DNA of 64,000 nt from Sideroxydans sp. (GTDB taxonomy: Bacteria; Pseudomonadota; Gammaproteobacteria; Burkholderiales; Gallionellaceae), in the NCBI GenBank assembly GCA_027310665.1, contig DAIDAJ010000009.1, positions 1 through 64,000 on the forward strand, read 5' to 3'. Made by a program: the position numbers and the translations under genes. This document shows positions 7,877 to 16,002 of the stretch, piece after piece. Under the pieces are notes generated by a model. It ran no database searches and had not been told where the DNA came from. It was given only the letters and a program-made list of their open reading frames with translations. Position 1 is the first letter of the stretch; each line of letters begins with the position of its first letter.

Positions 7877-8542
7877 ATGAGCAAGGTGAGAGTCGCAAGC
7901 TTTTCGATTTCGCTGGATGGCTATGGTGCGGGACCGGACCAGGACATCAATAATCCCTTGGGTGTGGGCGGGATGGAACTGCATCAATGGGCAATGCCGA
8001 CCAGAACCTTCCAGAAAAACGTACTGGGTGCGGAGGGCGGCACAACGGGGATGGACGACGATTTTGCCGCGCGCGGTTTCAGCAACGTGGGCGCCTGGAT
8101 ACTGGGCCGCAACATGTTCGGGCCGATACGCGGCCCCTGGCCGGACATGGACTGGAAAGGCTGGTGGGGAGACAACCCGCCGTATCACGTGCCGGTTTTC
8201 GTGCTGACGCATCACGCGCGTCCATCCATCGCGATGGATGGAGGCACTGTTTTTCACTTCGTCACCGGTGGCATACGCGAGGCACTGGATCGGGCGCGGG
8301 AGGCCGCGGCAGGAAAGGATGTGCGCATAGGCGGAGGCCCGGACACCATTCGGCAATATCTGGCGGCAGGCCTGGTAGACGAGCTGCACATTGCCATTGC
8401 ACCGGCGCTGCTGGGCAAGGGAGAACCCCTGTTTGCCGGACTGGACATGCGCGCGCTGGGCTACGAATGTGTCCAGTTTGTTTCCACAGAAAAAGCAGCC
8501 CACGTCGTACTGCAGAATACTCGCAAACAAGCAGTGAAATAG
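7877..8542 (+). CDS. RibD C-terminal/dihydrofolate-reductase-like protein
   Basis: 221 residues with the RibD-C fold: an N-terminal VASFSISLDGY strand/loop, WILGRNMFGP, VFVLTHHARP and the nucleotide-binding IGGGPDTIRQYLAAGLVDELHIAIAPALLGKGEPLF. Relatives are NADPH-binding reductases with mostly unknown substrates and often sit with ArsR/AHSA1 genes as here. AAGGAG precedes ATG 7877. Fourth gene of the ArsR-led cluster. Confidence 0.9.
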   Translation: MSKVRVASFSISLDGYGAGPDQDINNPLGVGGMELHQWAMPTRTFQKNVLGAEGGTTGMDDDFAARGFSNVGAWILGRNMFGPIRGPWPDMDWKGWWGDNPPYHVPVFVLTHHARPSIAMDGGTVFHFVTGGIREALDRAREAAAGKDVRIGGGPDTIRQYLAAGLVDELHIAIAPALLGKGEPLFAGLDMRALGYECVQFVSTEKAAHVVLQNTRKQAVK

Positions 8543-8558
8543 AACAGGAGGATCGATC

Positions 8559-9005
8559 ATGACAACCAACACCATACAACTGCACCGGGTGCTCAAGACC
8601 GCGCCCGAAAAGATCTATCGCGCATTCCTAGACGCCGATGCGACCGCCAAATGGCTCCCCCCGTATGGCTTCACCTGCAAGGTTCACCAGCTGGAAGCAA
8701 GGGTCGGCGGCAGTTACAAAATGTCGTTCACCAATTTCTCTACCGGTCACGGCCATTCTTTTGGCGGGAAGTATCTGGAACTGGTTCCGAACGAACGCAT
8801 CTGCCACACGGACCAGTTCGACGATCCCAACTTGCCCGGGGAGATGAAGACGACCATCACGCTCAGGCAGGTCTCGTGCGGAACCGAACTGAACGTCGTG
8901 CAGGAAGGCGTGCCCGAAATGATTCCGGCGGAAGCCTGTTACCTCGGCTGGCAGGAATCGCTCACGCAGCTCGCACAGCTGGTGGAACCGGACATTCCGG
9001 ATTAA
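8559..9005 (+). CDS. SRPBCC/AHSA1-like domain protein
   Basis: 148 residues, SRPBCC fold: VLKTAPEKIYRAFLDADATAKWLPPYGF, then LEARVGGSYKMSFTNF, and a C-terminal helix GWQESLTQLAQLVE. AGGAGG lies 9 bp upstream of ATG 8559, 16 bp after the preceding stop. Last gene of the ArsR-led cluster; the following 100 bp before the convergent sensor gene hold nothing recognisable. Confidence 0.9.
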   Translation: MTTNTIQLHRVLKTAPEKIYRAFLDADATAKWLPPYGFTCKVHQLEARVGGSYKMSFTNFSTGHGHSFGGKYLELVPNERICHTDQFDDPNLPGEMKTTITLRQVSCGTELNVVQEGVPEMIPAEACYLGWQESLTQLAQLVEPDIPD

Positions 9006-9107
9006 GCATGACATCAAGATGTACGGACAACTCACCAGCCAAAGGCCGGCTCTGCCCTTCCCGCGGACAACGACAGGTCGCGGAATCAACCTGCGGCCTG
9101 CCGGGAT

Positions 9108-10823
9108 TCAGCCGATTACCACGTCTTGCGATTCGAAAAATCGTATCGCATTCCGCCCCGATCCCTTGGCCTGAAGCATTGCCGTGTTGGCCTGCCTGAT
9201 CAAATCATCCGCCGACTCGCTGTTGCCGCAAATGATCCGCACGCCGATACTGGCTGTGCTCATATGCGTTTCGTCTTTGAGACGATAAGGCGCCGAAAGG
9301 CTTGTGCGTATATTCCCGGCAATTTCCGCAGCAAGTCTTGTGGCATCGCTGTTGTCCGCGCACCCGACATCTTCGATCAGCACCGCAAATTCGTCGCTGC
9401 TGATGCGCGCCACCGTATCCACTTCCCGTACGCACGAATTTATCCGATGAGCCACTTCGATCAACAACATGTCTCCATATCCCGGCCCGAGACTTTCGTT
9501 GATCGCCTTGAACTTGTCCAGATCGATATACATCAATGCGCCGCAATTCTGGCGGTTCTTGCCGGCTGCGAGCGCATGCTCAAGCCGGTCGTTTAACAGG
9601 CGGCGGTTAGGCAAGCTGGTCAACAGATCGTAATTGGCCTGCCAAAAGATCAGTTCGTCCTTTTGCTTCTTTTCGGTAACGTCGGTGAATTGCGCGACAT
9701 GACGGTACACGCTGCCGTCCGAGCGACGCACGACCGTGATTCGAGCCAGCTTGGCGCGAATTTCCCCGTTTTTGCCTTTGTCCCACATCTCGCCCTGCCA
9801 ATATCCTTCATTCAGAATCGTCTGCCACATTTGCCTGTAGAATTCCTGGTCATGCAACCCGGATTGCATCATTCTGGGGTTCTTGCCGATCACGTCGTTC
9901 AGGGTAAATCCGGTGATGCGGGTAAAGGCCGGATTGACGTCCACGATCAGATTGTTCTCGTCAGTCACGACGATCGCATCGGCGTTCGACTGATATATCG
10001 CAGCCGACAACTTCATCGTTTTCTCGGAATCGGATAATGCCTCGGCCATCTTGTTGAACGCCATGCCGAGTTTTCCGATCTCGTCCTGACAGCCTTGCTT
10101 CAACTCAACCGGGACAAACCGCTCCATGCTGCCGCTGAATTGCATCGACTCCATCGCGGATTGAAGTTTCACCAGTGGCTGCATAAAACGGCGGATCAGC
10201 CAATTGATCAATATGAACAGCAAGACTTGAAGCAATATATGGCCCAGTATCAACATATTCTTGATGTGCCTGATATTGCCCAGTTCGCTTGTCATGTCTA
10301 TGGTGATGCTTGCCGCACCATTGACAGAGCCCGCCGGCACGTGATGGCAGGTCAGACAGTTGGTACCGCGATAATCGGCGTTTGCAATGAAGGGCACCAC
10401 CGCCCGCACGGTGAATTTGCCTCCACCTTCGCTTAACATGAACTGGGATTTTCGCGACTCTATCGCGCGACGATCCATGTCGTCCCGGGCTTGCTCCTCC
10501 GGCAGGCCCGGGCCAAATTGATCCTGCACCTGCCGGGAGCGAATGATGCGCAGATCATTGACATTCTCCGATGCCCCCATCTTTCTGATGAAAAGGCGGC
10601 GATTCTCCGGATTGGAAATCATGCCGGTGACCATCAGCATGTTCATGCCATTGATGACGCCATCCGCTGAAATCTCCGCGCGTCTTTCGGCTTCCTCCAC
10701 GACCCCTTCGTTGACCAGTCTCATGATCCAGAAGTGCGCAAGAAACAGCACAACGACGAGCATTCCCTGGATCAGGATGCTCAGTTTTGTTCCAATCCCG
10801 AGTGACCTCCACCAGCTATTCAA
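9108..10823 (-). CDS. membrane heme-c sensor with HAMP, PAS and degenerate GGDEF domain
   Basis: 571 residues. A membrane segment at ~14-34, a periplasmic Tll0287/DUF3365-like domain with a c-type heme motif CLTCH at residues 156-160, a second membrane segment (~190-210), HAMP (~211-262), PAS (~275-385) and a GGDEF-family domain (~400-565). The signature reads ISSDEF instead of GGDEF, although the inhibitory-site REVD is kept, so diguanylate cyclase activity is doubtful; it may be a c-di-GMP receptor or regulatory partner. No EAL domain. The frame starts at TTG 10823 with GGAG 8 bp upstream; the nearby ATG at 10830 is in another frame and closes at once. It could report redox state or NO to an intracellular partner. 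Confidence 0.85.
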   Translation of the reverse strand: MNSWWRSLGIGTKLSILIQGMLVVVLFLAHFWIMRLVNEGVVEEAERRAEISADGVINGMNMLMVTGMISNPENRRLFIRKMGASENVNDLRIIRSRQVQDQFGPGLPEEQARDDMDRRAIESRKSQFMLSEGGGKFTVRAVVPFIANADYRGTNCLTCHHVPAGSVNGAASITIDMTSELGNIRHIKNMLILGHILLQVLLFILINWLIRRFMQPLVKLQSAMESMQFSGSMERFVPVELKQGCQDEIGKLGMAFNKMAEALSDSEKTMKLSAAIYQSNADAIVVTDENNLIVDVNPAFTRITGFTLNDVIGKNPRMMQSGLHDQEFYRQMWQTILNEGYWQGEMWDKGKNGEIRAKLARITVVRRSDGSVYRHVAQFTDVTEKKQKDELIFWQANYDLLTSLPNRRLLNDRLEHALAAGKNRQNCGALMYIDLDKFKAINESLGPGYGDMLLIEVAHRINSCVREVDTVARISSDEFAVLIEDVGCADNSDATRLAAEIAGNIRTSLSAPYRLKDETHMSTASIGVRIICGNSESADDLIRQANTAMLQAKGSGRNAIRFFESQDVVIG

Positions 10824-10955
10824 GACTCATGCTCCATTGATATATCGCGATATGCGGACTGTAAAGACAAGTGCGGCCGCACCCATGCCGGGATCGGCCG
10901 AATACGGCTGCTGCCTTTTTTCGGCAACGCACACGCTCGTCAGCAGAAGGCACTG

Positions 10956-11381
10956 CTATTCCGGATAGAAATTGGGTGAATATTTTTGAAGGATAGGCTT
11001 CATCAGCATGTCTTCACGGATGACATGATTCATTAACCAGTCACGCATGAAGTTGGTGAAATGATGGACGGCTCCCGATGGATATTCCAATCCCATCGCG
11101 TCAATCTCGCCCCCGAGTTGATCAAGTTGCCTGAGTAACTCATCGTGAGACTGATTCACCTGCGGTGCCTGCCTGTATCCGATCGCATGGGCAATTTTTT
11201 CTTCCCTGTCGAAATGCGCCCGGGAATATCGTGACAGCGCATCGAATGCCGCCGCGATCTCGCCGCGATTCCTTGTACCAACGCTATGTTCAACCCTGTT
11301 GATGGTTTCAATCAGAAACTTGTGGTCGGAATCAATCACGTTATTTCCGACGCTCAACTGATCACACCATGACAAGCTCAT
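10956..11381 (-). CDS. bacteriohemerythrin
   Basis: 141-residue diiron oxygen-binding protein. Ligand positions are all visible: H in DSDHK, HFDREEK, QSHDELL, and FMRDWLMNHVIREDMLMKP, the usual H/HxxxE/HxxxH/HxxxxD set. The start MSLSW...LSVGNNVID is typical of the family, so ATG 11379-11381 with a GGGGG tract upstream is preferred over in-frame starts up to 11411. It lies 130 bp upstream of the heme sensor gene on the same strand; both could serve oxygen or NO sensing. Confidence 0.92.
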   Translation of the reverse strand: MSLSWCDQLSVGNNVIDSDHKFLIETINRVEHSVGTRNRGEIAAAFDALSRYSRAHFDREEKIAHAIGYRQAPQVNQSHDELLRQLDQLGGEIDAMGLEYPSGAVHHFTNFMRDWLMNHVIREDMLMKPILQKYSPNFYPE

Positions 11382-11842
11382 TTGTGCCCCCAAACGACCC
11401 ATCAATACCATTTGATGATTAAGGTCATGGTAGCGCCGGCGTCGTCAAGCGAGCGTTAATTTTAGGTCAAGTGATAGTTAAATCGCATTGACACAACCGA
11501 TGAGTTTGCGACGAGATTTTTTTGATTTGGATCGAGGCAGGTGATGGCCAAAGATGCGGCATACATCCGGCAGACTTGCGGATGAGTTATATGCATGACG
11601 AGCATCTAGGATGAATCCCGGCCAACATCCTCATTTGTTCCAATTATGGAACACGCCATCCCGTATTAACCGCTTTATCTTTCCCGGCATGCAACCTAAC
11701 ATGCAGGCGCTTTCTTTCCGGCGAGCCCGGAATTGAAAACCAAATGGGGCAGCGCCGTTCCGCTGCAGTTGAAAAATGGGCCTCGATACCCGGCACCCAA
11801 AGTGCCTTGATAACGCGGCCACAGCAACCAAAGGAATCAAAC
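11382..11842. other. intergenic region without recognisable gene
   Basis: About 460 bp between the hemerythrin and CDGSH genes, AT-rich around 11440-11530. I find no RNA gene, repeat or convincing small ORF. It must contain the divergent promoters of both genes, but no strong -35/-10 pair stands out. Confidence 0.5.
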
Positions 11843-12088
11843 ATGTCCGAAAAGAAACCCCATATCGCCCAGAAGTCACCCTATGCCGTCGCAGTTGAGG
11901 CCGGCAAGAGCTACTGGTATTGCACCTGCGGAAAAAGCGCCGGGCAGCCCTTTTGCGATGGCAGCCACAAGGGCAGCGAGTTCACACCCAGGGAATACAA
12001 GGCCGAAAAATCGGAGACTGTCTACTTCTGCGGCTGCAAGCACAGCGGGAACGGCATGACTTGCGACGGCACCCACCAGAAGCTGTAA
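11843..12088 (+). CDS. CDGSH iron-sulfur domain protein
   Basis: 81 residues with two CDGSH-type [2Fe-2S] sites: CTCGKSAGQPFCDGSH at ~33-48 and CGCKHSGNGMTCDGTH near the C terminus, each giving the three-Cys-one-His ligand set. No membrane anchor or signal is seen, so it is probably a small cytosolic redox or cluster-transfer protein. AAAGGA precedes ATG 11843. Stands alone between minus-strand genes. Confidence 0.93.
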   Translation: MSEKKPHIAQKSPYAVAVEAGKSYWYCTCGKSAGQPFCDGSHKGSEFTPREYKAEKSETVYFCGCKHSGNGMTCDGTHQKL

Positions 12089-12136
12089 TCCCGGAAGATG
12101 TGATCTAAAGAGGGGGCTGCGGAGTTTGCGGCGCCC

Positions 12137-12526
12137 TCATTCAACCTCCCCGTCCACGTAGAACCATCTCCCGTTTTCGAATACGAATCGGCTGACTTCA
12201 TGCAGCCGGTAGGCGCGCCCGTTCATTTTGTAGCGGGCCACGAATTCGACCCTGGCGTGTTCCGCATCCGTTTGCTCATGACGTTTGACCTGCAGGCCGA
12301 TCCATTGGGTGGGTATGTCTTCTGCCAGACCCAATGCAGATGGCCGGGTGGAAGAATGCCAGGTCGCGAGCAGGTAGTCTTCGCGCGGCAGCGTGTAGGC
12401 GGCATAGCGCGAGCGCATCAGCGCTTCGGCAGTGGGTGCAGGTTCGTTTCCGTCGATGTAGCGGGCGCAGCAATCTGAAAAATCCTTGTTGCTGCCGCAT
12501 GGGCACAGGATGGATGAGCTATTCAT
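12137..12526 (-). CDS. YchJ-like protein with SEC-C zinc motif (UPF0225)
   Basis: 129 residues. The N terminus has the SEC-C-type metal site CPCGSNKDFSDCC, followed by the YchJ-like core (TAEALMRSRYAAYTLPREDYLLATWHSS, VEFVARYKMNGRAYRLHEVSRF, WFYVDGEV), an NTF2-like fold. Function unknown. ATG 12524-12526 fits the usual family start; the upstream frame is longer but without support and the ribosome site is weak. Confidence 0.9.
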   Translation of the reverse strand: MNSSSILCPCGSNKDFSDCCARYIDGNEPAPTAEALMRSRYAAYTLPREDYLLATWHSSTRPSALGLAEDIPTQWIGLQVKRHEQTDAEHARVEFVARYKMNGRAYRLHEVSRFVFENGRWFYVDGEVE

Positions 12527-12790
12527 GTTCGTGTCGTCAACTGATACTTGATCCGTTCGGGCTTGAGTATTGAACCGGGCACGGGGAACCGTACGCGGCC
12601 CAATACATGGAAAATCCCGGATGAAGTCTACCATTGCGAGGATTCCACGCGAGCGTCGCGCTCAAGCATTTTGCGCATCTTGCTGCCGGGTGCGTACCGC
12701 CCGGCGTGATCTAAGCGGATGCCCGCGGATCGACTCAACCATTGGGCTCAACGTTTACCACAACATCCAATTCGGAAACATTCGGTAGCC

Positions 12791-12868
12791 GCAAAAAAAG
12801 GCCCAGTCGGGGGGACCGGCCGGGCCTTAGTACATCAGGTGCTCATCAGGGGGAGGAGAGAAACACCC
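12791..12868 (-). ncRNA. candidate small RNA with a CU-rich anti-Shine-Dalgarno loop
   Basis: On the minus strand, no protein-coding gene precedes a strong terminator at 12793-12828. If transcription starts 7 bp after the -10-like hexamer 12880-12875, the first base is 12868, exactly at the base of a hairpin: stem ggtg/cacc (12864-12867 with 12838-12841) around a 22-nt loop (12842-12863) holding ctctcctccccc, complementary to ribosome-binding sites. The RNA would be about 78 nt with two stem-loops and a U7 tail, the architecture of Hfq-type regulatory RNAs. The upstream GTGCG-N4-CGCAC site faces this direction (right half CGCAC perfect, then AGAACG). Not confirmed by homology. Confidence 0.55.
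12793..12828 (-). terminator. rho-independent terminator of the candidate small RNA
   Basis: Minus-strand hairpin with outer stem aaggccc/gggcctt (12798-12804 with 12822-12828) followed by seven T. No coding gene upstream on this strand explains it. Confidence 0.8.
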
Positions 12869-12874
12869 GCGTGC

Positions 12875-12916
12875 ATCTTCTACCCGCATGCCGATCCGTT
12901 CTGTGCGTTAGCACAC
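12875..12916 (-). promoter_or_regulatory. GTGCG-N4-CGCAC site and promoter facing the candidate small RNA
   Basis: Minus strand: GTGTG CTAA CGCAC at 12916-12903, followed by AGAACG; a -10-like GAAGAT begins 36 bp from the site start (12880-12875). The site also lies 74 bp upstream of the cheB/R-type gene on the plus strand, but its asymmetry matches the minus direction. Confidence 0.55.
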
Positions 12917-12989
12917 TTAAAGTCAAAAAATAGAATACGCCCGAATTCGGAGTAGCATAGGCCCGTTCCCGCATAAGCAAGGATATTCT

Positions 12990-15971
12990 GTGACAATCAG
13001 GAAAGTCGTGAGGCATCCAAAAACCCCTCCCGTCGAGGCCAAACCGGCACCCGTAAAAGCCAGAAAAATAGATACCGGCTTCCACGTCGTTGGCATCGGT
13101 GCCTCGGCGGGCGGGCTGGAAGCGTTTGAGCAGTTCTTTCGCAGCATTCCTCCGGACAGCGGCATGGCTTTCGTGCTGGTATCGCATCTTGACCCCGATC
13201 ACGACAGCATGCTTACCGAGATCTTGCAGCGCACCACCAGCATGCCAGTGGTCGAGGCTCAGGACCATGTGAAAGTAGAACCGAATTGCGTGTATGTGCT
13301 GCCGCCCAATCGCGAAATGGCCATCTTCCATCGCAATCTGCAGCTCAGCACACCGGAAATGCCGCGTGGACAACGCATGGTCATCGATTCCTTCCTGCGT
13401 TCGCTGGCGGAAGATCAGGGCGAAAAAGCCGTCGGCATCATCCTCTCGGGTACAGGTACCGATGGCACGCTGGGACTGCGCGCCATTCAAGGCGCAGGCG
13501 GTATCACGCTGGTGCAGGATCCAGCCACCGCGAAATACGACGGCATGCCGGTCAGCGCGATTCAGGCCGGTTACGCTTCCTATACATTGCCGGTGGAAAA
13601 AATGCCGGCGCAGTTGCTGAATAACAGGCTCAAGCTGTCTGCCGCCAACGAAGCAGCGCCTTCTCCGGCGGCTGAAAATAGCCTGAGCCGGATCCTGATG
13701 CTGTTGCGCTCAGGCACCGGAAACGACTTCTCGCTGTACAAGAAAAGTACCATAGGCCGCCGCATCGAGCGACGCATGTCGCAACACAACATCGACGACA
13801 TGGATACTTACGCGCGCTACCTCAAGGAACACCCGCCCGAAGTCCAGTCGCTGTTCAAGGAGCTGCTGATCAACGTCACCAGCTTCTTCCGCGACCCGGA
13901 GGCGTTCGTAGTGCTCAAGCAAAACATTCTGCCGGAACTGCTCAAAAACAAGCCGGAACACTATGTGTTCCGCGTCTGGGTGGCAGGTTGCGCCACCGGC
14001 GAAGAAGCCTATTCCATCGCCATACTTCTGCATGAACTCATGGGCGAGAATGAATTCGATTTCAAGACGCAGATCTACAGCACCGACCTCGACGACGATG
14101 CCATCGCCGTCGCGCGCGCCGGCGTCTATCCGCCCAACATCGCCCAGGATGTCACACCGGAAAGGCTGCGCCGCTTCTTCGTCAAGGAAGACGCGGGTTA
14201 CCGGGTAAAAAAGGAGATCCGCGAGATGGTGGTTTTCGCCACCCAGAACATCATCAAGGATCCTCCGTTCACCAAGCTGGACCTGCTCAGTTGCCGCAAT
14301 CTGATGATCTATCTGGAGCCGGAGCTGCAAAACCGTGTCATTCCCGCGTTTCACTACGCGTTGAAGCCCGGAGGCGTGCTGTTCCTCTCCCCCTCGGAAA
14401 GCATCGGCAACCATGTCGAACTTTTCACGGCGCTCAACCGAAAATGGAAGTTCTACCAGACCACGCCCTCGATCGCTTCCACCCGCACAGTGATGTCCAG
14501 CGGACTGTCCTGGACCAAAGATAACCCGACCAAAGGTCCTGATGACGTGACGACCCAGATCAAAGAAACCGACTTCGCCGAATTGACCCGGCGCGCACTG
14601 CTGCAGTCCTATGCCCCGGCTTCGGTGGTGATCAACACAAAAGGCGACATATTGTTCGTGCATGGCGACACCGGGAAATACCTGCGTCCCGCACCCGGCC
14701 AGGCCACGCTCAACGTGATCGAGATGGCGCGCGAGGGATTGCAGCTGGAATTGCGTACCGCCATTCAGGCGACGATCGACAAAGGAATCCCCACCCTGAA
14801 CAGGGAAGCCACATTTGGAAGCGACGGCAACATACTCAGAGTGAGCTTCAGCGTGCGGCTCCTGCCCTTTGCAGACATCGGCCGGGGATTACTGCTGGTG
14901 AGTTTCCAGGACGTGATGAACGCAAAGCCGGAAAAGGCAGCCGCTGAATCATCCGCAATGACGGGCAAGTCCGCACGCGGCAAGCGCGCTGCCGTATCGG
15001 CAGAGCAACTCCACATCGAAGAACTGGAACGCGACCTGACTTACACCAAAGAGAACCTGCATGCCACCATCGAGGAACAACAGGCCTCCAACGAGGAGCT
15101 CAAGTCCGCCAACGAGGAGATGCAGTCCACCAATGAAGAACTGCAGTCCACCAATGAAGAGCTGGAGACTTCCAAGGAAGAACTGCAATCCGTCAATGAA
15201 GAACTGGTGACGGTCAACGCCGAGCTGCAAAACAAGATCGAGCAACTGGCCGGCATGCAGAACGACATGAAGAACCTGCTCGACAATATCAACGTCGGCA
15301 CGGTATTCCTCAACGACACGTTGAATATCAAGCGCTTCACGCGCGAGGCGGTGCAGGTCTATCGCCTCGTTTCCTCGGACGTGGGCCGCCCGCTGGGCGA
15401 CATCAAATCGAACATCAAGGATGATGACCTGCTGGCCGATGCACAGGCTGTGCTCGATACACTGGTGCCGCGCGAACGCGAAGTGAGCACCGCGTCCGGT
15501 GCCTGGTATCAGGCACGCATCCAGCCCTACCGCACGCTGGACAACGTGATCGACGGCGTGGTGCTGACTTTTACCGACATCACCAAACGCATGCTGGCCG
15601 AAACCGCAACGAAGGACGCGCGCGAATTATCCGAAAGCATCGTGAACACGGTGCACGAACCGCTCATCGTGCTGGATGGCACATGCAGGATCATCCTGGC
15701 CAGCAGCTCGTTCTACGACAGCTTCAAGGTCTCGCCGCAAGACACGGTAGGCCGCCAACTGTACGAACTGGGCAACCGCCAGTGGGACATTCCCAAACTC
15801 AGGGAGCTGCTGGAATCCCTGTTGCCGGGCAACCAGGTAATCGAAGGCTTCGAAGTCGAGCATGACTTCCCGGTCATCGGGAAGCGCAAGATGCTGCTCA
15901 ACGCGCGGCGCATCACCGGCAAGGCGGAAGGAACTCCCTTGATCCTGCTGGCGATAGAAGAAGTCAAATAA
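12990..15971 (+). CDS. CheB-CheR fusion with coiled coil and two PAS domains
   Basis: 993-residue multidomain signalling protein. Residues ~30-215: CheB methylesterase domain with catalytic Ser in GIGASAGG (S39), His in SHLDPDH and Asp in GTGTDGTLG. Residues ~228-495: CheR methyltransferase (NVTSFFRDPEAF, SAM-binding VAGCATGEEAYS, DLLSCRNLMIYL). Residues ~672-758: a long coiled coil made of repeated NEEL/STNEEL heptads. Then two PAS domains, the last ending at the C terminus without a kinase domain. The GTG start at 12990 has AAGGA 6 bp upstream. No chemoreceptor or flagellar genes are in the window, so it likely acts in a non-chemotactic sensory pathway. The last PAS is closely similar to that of the next gene. 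Confidence 0.92.
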   Translation: MTIRKVVRHPKTPPVEAKPAPVKARKIDTGFHVVGIGASAGGLEAFEQFFRSIPPDSGMAFVLVSHLDPDHDSMLTEILQRTTSMPVVEAQDHVKVEPNCVYVLPPNREMAIFHRNLQLSTPEMPRGQRMVIDSFLRSLAEDQGEKAVGIILSGTGTDGTLGLRAIQGAGGITLVQDPATAKYDGMPVSAIQAGYASYTLPVEKMPAQLLNNRLKLSAANEAAPSPAAENSLSRILMLLRSGTGNDFSLYKKSTIGRRIERRMSQHNIDDMDTYARYLKEHPPEVQSLFKELLINVTSFFRDPEAFVVLKQNILPELLKNKPEHYVFRVWVAGCATGEEAYSIAILLHELMGENEFDFKTQIYSTDLDDDAIAVARAGVYPPNIAQDVTPERLRRFFVKEDAGYRVKKEIREMVVFATQNIIKDPPFTKLDLLSCRNLMIYLEPELQNRVIPAFHYALKPGGVLFLSPSESIGNHVELFTALNRKWKFYQTTPSIASTRTVMSSGLSWTKDNPTKGPDDVTTQIKETDFAELTRRALLQSYAPASVVINTKGDILFVHGDTGKYLRPAPGQATLNVIEMAREGLQLELRTAIQATIDKGIPTLNREATFGSDGNILRVSFSVRLLPFADIGRGLLLVSFQDVMNAKPEKAAAESSAMTGKSARGKRAAVSAEQLHIEELERDLTYTKENLHATIEEQQASNEELKSANEEMQSTNEELQSTNEELETSKEELQSVNEELVTVNAELQNKIEQLAGMQNDMKNLLDNINVGTVFLNDTLNIKRFTREAVQVYRLVSSDVGRPLGDIKSNIKDDDLLADAQAVLDTLVPREREVSTASGAWYQARIQPYRTLDNVIDGVVLTFTDITKRMLAETATKDARELSESIVNTVHEPLIVLDGTCRIILASSSFYDSFKVSPQDTVGRQLYELGNRQWDIPKLRELLESLLPGNQVIEGFEVEHDFPVIGKRKMLLNARRITGKAEGTPLILLAIEEVK

Positions 15972-16002
15972 ACAGGCAACAACCCGGCTTTAAGGACGCA
16001 CT

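Noticed and set aside
10921-10940. CGCAC next to the hemerythrin gene as another regulon site
   Set aside because: The left half-site is absent (TTTCG) and the orientation points away from any gene start.
12903-12916. The GTGCG-type site as promoter of the cheB-cheR-type gene on the plus strand
   Set aside because: Its perfect half and AGAACG flank point to the minus strand, and no -10-like hexamer occurs at the fixed distance in the plus direction. Divergent action cannot be excluded.
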